A stretch of 56,997 nt of DNA from Ruminococcaceae bacterium UBA5295 (GTDB lineage: Bacteria; Bacillota; Clostridia; Oscillospirales; Acutalibacteraceae), in contig DHSD01000016.1 in NCBI GenBank assembly GCA_002411365.1, positions 24,619 to 81,615 on the forward strand, read 5' to 3'. Under the pieces are notes generated by a model, which made no database searches, was not told the origin of the DNA, and saw nothing but the letters and a program-made list of their open reading frames with translations. A program made the position numbers and the translations under genes. Shown here in pieces: positions 51,850-56,997 of the stretch (the stretch's first letter is position 1; the number at the start of each line of letters is the position of its first letter).

Positions 51850-53937
51850 ATGAGCAAAGTTCCTGAAATGTTTGGCAGTCTGGTATTCAATGACACCGTT
51901 ATGAAAGAGCGCCTGCCGAAAACGATCTATAAAGCCCTTAAAGAAACGCGCGAATGCGGCAAACCGCTTGAGCCGAATGTCGCCGACGTTGTGGCAAACA
52001 CCATGAAAGAATGGGCACTTGAAAAGGGCGCTACCCACTTCACCCACTGGTTCCAGCCGATGACTGGGATAACCGCCGAAAAGCATGACAGTTTCATCAC
52101 GCCAACATCCGGCGAAAAAGTGCTGATGGAGTTTTCCGGCAAAGAGCTGATAAAAGGTGAGCCTGACGCCTCAAGCTTCCCGTCCGGCGGCCTGCGCGCG
52201 ACTTTTGAAGCGCGCGGCTACACAGCATGGGACCCTACAAGCGATGCTTTCATCAAAGACCATTCACTCTGCATTCCAACAGCTTTCTGCTCATACGGCG
52301 GTGAAGCGCTTGACAAAAAGACGCCACTGCTCCGCTCAATGGATGCCATAAACAGGCAGGCAATGCGTATTTTGCGCCTTTTCGGCAATACGACGGCAAA
52401 GCGTGTCATCACAACTGTAGGGCCGGAACAGGAATACTTCCTTGTTGACAAAGATATGTATGAGAAACGCAAAGACCTCGTCTACACAGGCCGCACCCTT
52501 TTCGGTGCAAAACCGCCGAAAGGCCAGGAAATGGAAGACCATTATTTCGGTGTCATTAAGCCTCGTGTCGCGGCGTTTATGAATGACCTTAATGAGGAGC
52601 TTTGGAAGCTCGGCATTCTCGCAAAAACAGAACATAATGAAGTTGCTCCCTCTCAACATGAACTTGCAATCATATTCACAACAAGCAATATTGCAACCGA
52701 CCACAACCAACTCGTTATGGAAATGATGAAAAAAGTCGCGATAAAACACAACCTTATATGCCTGCTGCATGAAAAGCCGTTCGACGGCATTAACGGCAGC
52801 GGTAAGCACAACAACTGGAGCATGTCAACAGACACAGGCGAAAATCTTTTGGAGCCCGGTGACTCACCGAGCAAGAACGCCCAGTTCCTGCTGTTCCTCA
52901 CCTCCGTTATAAAAGCTGTCGACGAACATCAGGACCTGCTGCGCATTTCCGTGGCAAGCGCAGGCAACGACCACCGCCTTGGCGCAAACGAAGCACCCCC
53001 TGCAATCATCTCCATGTTTCTCGGCGGCGAGCTGACAGATATCCTGACATCCATAGAGACTGGAAAGCCTTACAGCGAAAAAGATAAAGTCGTTATGGAA
53101 ATCGGTTCCGACATACTGCCGCGCTTTCCAAAAGACACAACTGACCGCAACCGCACATCACCGTTTGCATTTACCGGCAACAAGTTTGAATTCCGCAGCG
53201 TAGGCTCTACAGCTTCCCTTGCATGCCCTAACATGATGCTTAACACAAGCGTAGCCGATGAGCTGAAACAGTTTGCCGATATTCTTGAAAAGGCTGATGA
53301 CTTTAAAGGCACGCTCAACAAAATCATAAAGGACACTATCCACGACCATAAGCGCATAATCTTCAACGGCAACAACTATTCTCCTGAATGGATTGAAGAA
53401 GCCGACAAACGCGGCCTGCTGAACCTCAGAAGCACTGTAGACGCAATGCCGTACTACGTAAAGGATGAAAATATTGCCATGTTTGAACGCCACGGCGTGC
53501 TTTCAAGCACTGAAGTCCACGCGCGCTACGAAATTGAGCTTGAAAATTACTACAAACAAATACACATTGAAGCACTTACAATGCTTGACATGATTAAGAA
53601 GGATATTCTTCCGGCAGCCGCTTCTTACCAGAAAGACCTCGCTGGAACTGCCGCAGGCAAAAAAGAGATTGGCGTTCCAGTCGGATTTGAGGAATCGCTT
53701 CTTAAAAAAATTGCCGGTTTCTCCGATGAACTTTATAACGATATGGAAGTGCTTGAAAACGATGTCGCCAATGCCCCGCAAAACGATGACATGCTGCGGA
53801 TAGCTTCGTATTACCACAACACTGTTTTTGAGCAGATGGAAAAGACAAGGAAACCGGCAGATGAAATTGAATCGCTTGTCGGCTCTAAGTACTGGCCGTA
53901 TCCTACCTATGGAGATTTGCTTTTCAGCGTAATTTAA
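51850..53937 (+). CDS. glnA: Type III glutamine synthetase (GlnN-type)
   Basis: This 695-residue enzyme is of type III length. It carries the GSIII motifs TVGPEQEYFLVD, KTEHNEVAPSQHELA, EKPFDGINGSGKHNNWSMST and NRTSPFAFTGNKFEFR, with the metal and glutamate sites of the synthetase barrel. It makes glutamine from glutamate, ammonia and ATP. ATG at 51850 follows AGGGAGTGA at a good spacing; the open frame extends back into the leader hairpins and is not used. Divergent from the split GOGAT operon, it completes a GS-GOGAT ammonia-assimilation cluster. Confidence 0.96.
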   Translation: MSKVPEMFGSLVFNDTVMKERLPKTIYKALKETRECGKPLEPNVADVVANTMKEWALEKGATHFTHWFQPMTGITAEKHDSFITPTSGEKVLMEFSGKELIKGEPDASSFPSGGLRATFEARGYTAWDPTSDAFIKDHSLCIPTAFCSYGGEALDKKTPLLRSMDAINRQAMRILRLFGNTTAKRVITTVGPEQEYFLVDKDMYEKRKDLVYTGRTLFGAKPPKGQEMEDHYFGVIKPRVAAFMNDLNEELWKLGILAKTEHNEVAPSQHELAIIFTTSNIATDHNQLVMEMMKKVAIKHNLICLLHEKPFDGINGSGKHNNWSMSTDTGENLLEPGDSPSKNAQFLLFLTSVIKAVDEHQDLLRISVASAGNDHRLGANEAPPAIISMFLGGELTDILTSIETGKPYSEKDKVVMEIGSDILPRFPKDTTDRNRTSPFAFTGNKFEFRSVGSTASLACPNMMLNTSVADELKQFADILEKADDFKGTLNKIIKDTIHDHKRIIFNGNNYSPEWIEEADKRGLLNLRSTVDAMPYYVKDENIAMFERHGVLSSTEVHARYEIELENYYKQIHIEALTMLDMIKKDILPAAASYQKDLAGTAAGKKEIGVPVGFEESLLKKIAGFSDELYNDMEVLENDVANAPQNDDMLRIASYYHNTVFEQMEKTRKPADEIESLVGSKYWPYPTYGDLLFSVI

Positions 53938-53975
53938 TCTGTTCTGTTTCTTCTTGCTTTTTTAATTTATATTTT

Positions 53976-54008
53976 GCCGTGCGGAAAGCGTTTTCTGCAC
54001 GGCTTTTG
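53976..54008 (+). terminator. Rho-independent terminator after glnA
   Basis: GCCGTGC pairs with GCACGGC, with further GAAA/TTTC pairing, followed by TTTTGCTTTTT. Confidence 0.85.
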
Positions 54009-54122
54009 CTTTTTGCAATGATAAAATCATGTTATTTTACTTATCAAAATAACAGCGCTATAATAAATAACAATAATATTGACATGCTTATATTGTATTA
54101 ACCGATATGGGGGATTTCTTGA

Positions 54123-54299
54123 ATGGGTCTACAGAAGAAAGCAACTAACGATTACAGGGCAATGTCTACGGAGGATGTTGCATCTTTCCTGAAAAGCGGA
54201 ACCGGCGGCCTTTCAGAAACGGAGGCAGCAGAAAGGCTTAAACAGTTTGGGCCTAACGAAATCCGTGAACAAAAAAAAATCCGGTTATGCAGTTTTTAA
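54123..54299 (+). CDS. N-terminal fragment of the P-type H+-ATPase, frame 0 before the shift
   Basis: From ATG at 54123, with GGGGGA 8 nt upstream, this frame encodes the cation-ATPase N-terminal segment (GLSETEAAERLKQFGPNEI) that normally opens proton-ATPases. It then meets nine A residues at 54271-54279 and terminates at TAA 54297-54299. A -1 shift at the A run would continue as KKNPVMQFLKRYWGP in the next frame, which is the expected family sequence. Confidence 0.75.
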   Translation: MGLQKKATNDYRAMSTEDVASFLKSGTGGLSETEAAERLKQFGPNEIREQKKIRLCSF

Positions 54300-56551
54300 A
54301 ACGATACTGGGGTCCAATGCCATGGCTGCTTGAGTTTGCCATGGTCCTTACGTTTTGTGTAAAACATTATACCGAAGGCATCATAATTTTTGCCCTGCTC
54401 ACAATCAACGCTGTGATTGGGTTTGTGCAATCACAGAATTCACAAAAAGCGGTCGAGCTCCTAAAAAAGCAGCTTCAGATTGAAACGAATGTCTTAAGGG
54501 ACGGAAAATGGGAGCATAAAGATGCAAAGGACATCGTGCCCGGAGACATACTTAACCTGAGGCTCGGTGACCTTGTGCCTGCAGACGCTTTTGTAATTGA
54601 AGGTGAAATCTCAGTAGACGAATCATCACTTACAGGCGAATCACTTCCGAAAAACATCCATCAAAAAGGGATAGTCTACTCAAGCTCCATCATCAAGCGC
54701 GGGGAAGCAAAATGCATTGTTGTAAACACGGCAGCCGACACATACTTTGGCAAAACTGTTTCACTCGTTCAGATAGCCAAGCCAAAATCGAAGCAGCAGG
54801 AGCTTATGTTCAATATAGTAAAATACATGATGTATCTTGGCCTTGCAGCTTCTGCCGTGGTCACGTGCTATGCAATAGCCCTGCACAAAGATATCGCATC
54901 TATCATGTCGCTGATTATTGTATTTCTAATGGGCGCGATACCTGTTGCCCTTCCGGCAGTCATGACAATAGTACAAGCTGTTGGCGCACTTGGCCTTTCG
55001 AAAAAAGGAGTGCTTGTCACAAGGCTTGATTCAATAGAAGATGCTTCCTCCATAGACACATTCTGTTTCGATAAAACCGGAACGATAACACAGAATCAGC
55101 TTTGCGTTACAGACTGCAGGTCATTTGGCCGCTTCAAAGAGCCGTATGTGATACGTTTGGCGGCTCTGGCTTCAAAAGCCGAAGAAATGGACGCAATAGA
55201 CGCCGCTGTGATTGCATACGCAAAGCAGAAGCAGACAAGTTTTGAAAATTGCTTCCAGCTTTCGTACCTGCCGTTTAACCCTGCAAACAAAAGGACTGAA
55301 GCCACCGCACGCATAAATGGTGAAATATGCCATGTTTTAAAGGGCGCACCACAAATCATTCTGCAGTTATGCGGCAATTCAGGCAAAAAAGCAGTATCCG
55401 AAATCGAATGCGCTGTCAATGGCTTTTCCGAAAAGGGATACCGTACTATTGCAGTTGCCGTAAGCAATGGCACTGACGAAAAAGGACAAGCCCAGTATGA
55501 ATTTGCCGGCCTGCTTGCGCTTTCTGACCCGCCGCGCCCAGACTCAAAGGCAATGATACGGCAGATTCAGGAACTCGGCATTCGGACTGTCATGCTTACC
55601 GGCGACAACACGGCTATAGCTAAGGAAATCGCCGGAAATGTCGGCATTGGGACACGTATCCACAGTGCGAATGAGCTTGACGGCCTGAGCCATGATGAAC
55701 AGGTAAAGCTGATTGACAACAGCGACGGTTTTGCAGAAGTGTATCCTGAAGACAAATTCAAAATTGTCCACCTCATGCAGGAAGAGGGCCACATGGTAGG
55801 CATGACCGGAGACGGTGTGAACGACTCCCCTGCACTTAAACAGGCTGAGCTCGGCACGGCAGTAAACACAGCAACAGATGTCGCAAAGGCCTCTGCAAGC
55901 ATCGTGCTTACAAAGCCCGGCCTCAGTGAAATAATAGACACCATCAAAGTCAGCCGACAGACATACCAGCGCATGCTCACATGGGTAATAAACAAAATCA
56001 CCAAAGTTGTGGAAGTTGTTTTCCTTTTTACAATCGGATATTTCTGGATTCACAATATGCTGATTTCCCTGCTGGGCATGTCGCTTCTCGTTTTTGCAAA
56101 TGACTTTGTAACTATGTCAATCGCAACTGATAATGTCGTTTCTACAAAATCGCCGAATTCATGGAATATGAAGAGTATAGTTTCCTCATCAATGGTGCTC
56201 GGCATACTTTTTGCCGCTGAGGACCTGCTCATTGCATATATTGGCATCTCACATTTCCACCTTGCATATGGTGCGCTCTGCACGCTGGTCATGCTGAGCC
56301 TCGTCTTTAACACGCAGTTCCGGATTCTTACCATCCGCGAGCGCGGCCACTTCTGGGATTCACGCCCAAGCAAAAAGCTGTTATGGATCAGCGCCCTGAC
56401 CATTATAGGTTTCATGTTTATAGTCACCTGTGGAAACCTTGTGCCTGTAATTGCCTGGAATCAAGTGCTCATTCTGTTCTTAATCGGAATAGCATCCACT
56501 TTCTGCATTGATTTCGTCAAATATGGACTGTTCAGAAAATTCCATCTATAA
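54287..56551 (+). CDS. Plasma-membrane-type proton-efflux P-type ATPase (P3A), frameshifted at the N terminus
   Basis: The 754-residue open frame lacks the N-terminal ~50 residues, which lie in the previous frame from 54123. It has the actuator SSLTGES, M4 segment AIPVALPAVMTIV typical of P3A H+-ATPases, the phosphorylation motif FDKTGTIT with Asp262 of this frame, TGDGVNDSPALKQAELG, and C-terminal helices. The internal ATG at 54287 has no ribosome site of its own, and 5' codons in this frame (AAT CCG GTT) match the family. Either one base is miscounted in the A9 run, or the cell makes the full protein by slippage or -1 frameshifting. It should pump H+ out to keep internal pH. Confidence 0.85.
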   Translation: MQFLKRYWGPMPWLLEFAMVLTFCVKHYTEGIIIFALLTINAVIGFVQSQNSQKAVELLKKQLQIETNVLRDGKWEHKDAKDIVPGDILNLRLGDLVPADAFVIEGEISVDESSLTGESLPKNIHQKGIVYSSSIIKRGEAKCIVVNTAADTYFGKTVSLVQIAKPKSKQQELMFNIVKYMMYLGLAASAVVTCYAIALHKDIASIMSLIIVFLMGAIPVALPAVMTIVQAVGALGLSKKGVLVTRLDSIEDASSIDTFCFDKTGTITQNQLCVTDCRSFGRFKEPYVIRLAALASKAEEMDAIDAAVIAYAKQKQTSFENCFQLSYLPFNPANKRTEATARINGEICHVLKGAPQIILQLCGNSGKKAVSEIECAVNGFSEKGYRTIAVAVSNGTDEKGQAQYEFAGLLALSDPPRPDSKAMIRQIQELGIRTVMLTGDNTAIAKEIAGNVGIGTRIHSANELDGLSHDEQVKLIDNSDGFAEVYPEDKFKIVHLMQEEGHMVGMTGDGVNDSPALKQAELGTAVNTATDVAKASASIVLTKPGLSEIIDTIKVSRQTYQRMLTWVINKITKVVEVVFLFTIGYFWIHNMLISLLGMSLLVFANDFVTMSIATDNVVSTKSPNSWNMKSIVSSSMVLGILFAAEDLLIAYIGISHFHLAYGALCTLVMLSLVFNTQFRILTIRERGHFWDSRPSKKLLWISALTIIGFMFIVTCGNLVPVIAWNQVLILFLIGIASTFCIDFVKYGLFRKFHL

Positions 56552-56627
56552 ATGAATGATCTATTTTCCGTGCGGATAATATCACCACACTGATTTTCGA
56601 TTATTTTGGCATTTGGAAGCCATTTAC

Positions 56628-56656
56628 TTGACTTTTGCGCAAGTTTCCGGTATAAT
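56628..56656 (+). promoter_or_regulatory. Sigma-A promoter of rnpB
   Basis: TTGACT, a 17-bp spacer and TATAAT end about 9 nt before the RNase P RNA. Confidence 0.85.
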
Positions 56657-56664
56657 ATCACTTT

Positions 56665-56997
56665 GCGAGCAGGCCGGACGGCTGCGGACACAGCACGAAA
56701 GTGCGTGCCCGAGGAAAGTCCGAGCTCCACAGGGCAGAATAGCGGCTAACGGCCGCCGGGGGCGACCCCAGGGAAAGTGCAACAGGAAATTACCGCCGCA
56801 CACTGCGGCAAGGATGGAAAGGCGGGGCAAGAGCCCACCAGCGCATAGGAGACTATGCGGCTGTGCAAACCCTATTCGGAGCAACACCGCAGAGGGACTT
56901 AAAGCGTCTGCCCGACGCGTCCCAAGAAGGTGGCACTGAGCCGCGATGGCAACATCCGGCCAAGATAGATGGCTGTCTAAGACAGAACTCGGCTTAC
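56665..56997 (+). ncRNA. rnpB: RNase P RNA, bacterial class A-like, 3' end cut by window
   Basis: The conserved core is present: GAGGAAAGTCCGAGCTCCAC (CR I) near the 5' end, the AGAGCCCACCAGCG segment in the middle (CR II/III), the GATGGCAACATCCGGCC region, and ACAGAACTCGGCTTAC near the 3' end (CR IV/V). The RNA processes the 5' end of precursor tRNAs. The 5' end is estimated from the promoter; the last bases, including the partner of the first stem, lie beyond the window. Confidence 0.93.

Noticed and set aside
1..56997. CRISPR arrays, insertion sequences, prophage or integrated element after the tRNA
   Set aside because: No repeat-spacer pattern, transposase, integrase or att-like duplication of the tRNA end was seen on either strand.

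Overview
This is a chromosomal window from a low-GC Gram-positive, endospore-forming anaerobe. It most resembles the class Clostridia, probably Oscillospiraceae/Ruminococcaceae, although the genus cannot be read from the sequence. The reasons are vegetative promoters with near-consensus TTGACA/TATAAT boxes and GGAGG ribosome binding sites, a CwlJ-GerQ spore germination pair, a SigH-like sigma factor, a CdaA-CdaR c-di-AMP module, a type III glutamine synthetase, a split (archaeal-type) glutamate synthase, a DUF3343/class-V aminotransferase pair and a complete Pst-PhoU-PhoBR operon. Almost all the sequence is ordinary coding DNA. I saw no insertion sequence, prophage, CRISPR array or integrated element.

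Layout. 1-7.8 kb: tRNA-Ala, an MgtA-type Mg2+ P-ATPase, an O-antigen-ligase-like membrane protein and a CtpE/Exp7-like P-ATPase. 6.9-10.6 kb: polysaccharide deacetylase, PflX-type radical SAM protein, PgeF, then GerQ and CwlJ. 10.8-16.1 kb: a long minus-strand gene train, IspD-IspF, DUF3343-aminotransferase V, CdaA-CdaR and YqeY. 16.2-21.5 kb: acyl-CoA thioesterase, SigH-like sigma factor, YifB/ComM ATPase and a large secreted SH3/GH24 lysozyme. 22.0-25.0 kb: an orphan pseudo-receiver response regulator, an LDH/MDH-family dehydrogenase and malic enzyme. 25.1-32.0 kb: pstS-pstC-pstA-pstB-phoU-phoB-phoR behind a Pho-box-like repeat. 32-37.4 kb: a CFI-box zinc-ribbon protein, an M24 aminopeptidase and a polar amino acid ABC importer. 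37.8-42.4 kb: a tiny aromatic-rich protein and potABCD behind a structured leader. 42.5-46.3 kb: L,D-transpeptidase, HAD phosphatase, zinc-ribbon membrane protein, a cohesin-domain membrane protein and a CrtO-like acyltransferase. 46.4-53.9 kb: the five-gene split GOGAT operon divergent from type III glnA. 54.1-57.0 kb: a frameshifted proton-pump-type P-ATPase and the start of rnpB, cut by the window end.

How the parts work together. The split GOGAT and GSIII form one ammonia-assimilation unit with back-to-back promoters and long leaders on both sides. The Pst/Pho block is a self-contained phosphate sensing and uptake operon. The dehydrogenase and malic enzyme probably interconvert oxaloacetate, malate and pyruvate. 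Cell-envelope functions recur throughout.

The most notable observations are: (1) a -1 frameshift exactly at an A9 run, which is also an A AAA AAA slippery heptamer, in the P-type H+-ATPase; (2) a KdpE-like regulator lacking the phospho-acceptor Asp, one acidic-pocket residue and the conserved Lys; (3) a ~190-nt potA leader that can sequester its own Shine-Dalgarno by a perfect 9-bp pairing; (4) an intrinsic terminator placed just after the consensus glnA promoter; (5) an SH3 domain nested inside a GH24 lysozyme fold; (6) an LDH-like enzyme with the malate-dehydrogenase Arg at the specificity position. No wholly new multigene system is evident. The best candidates for undescribed biology are the two RNA leaders, the frameshift site and the orphan regulator.
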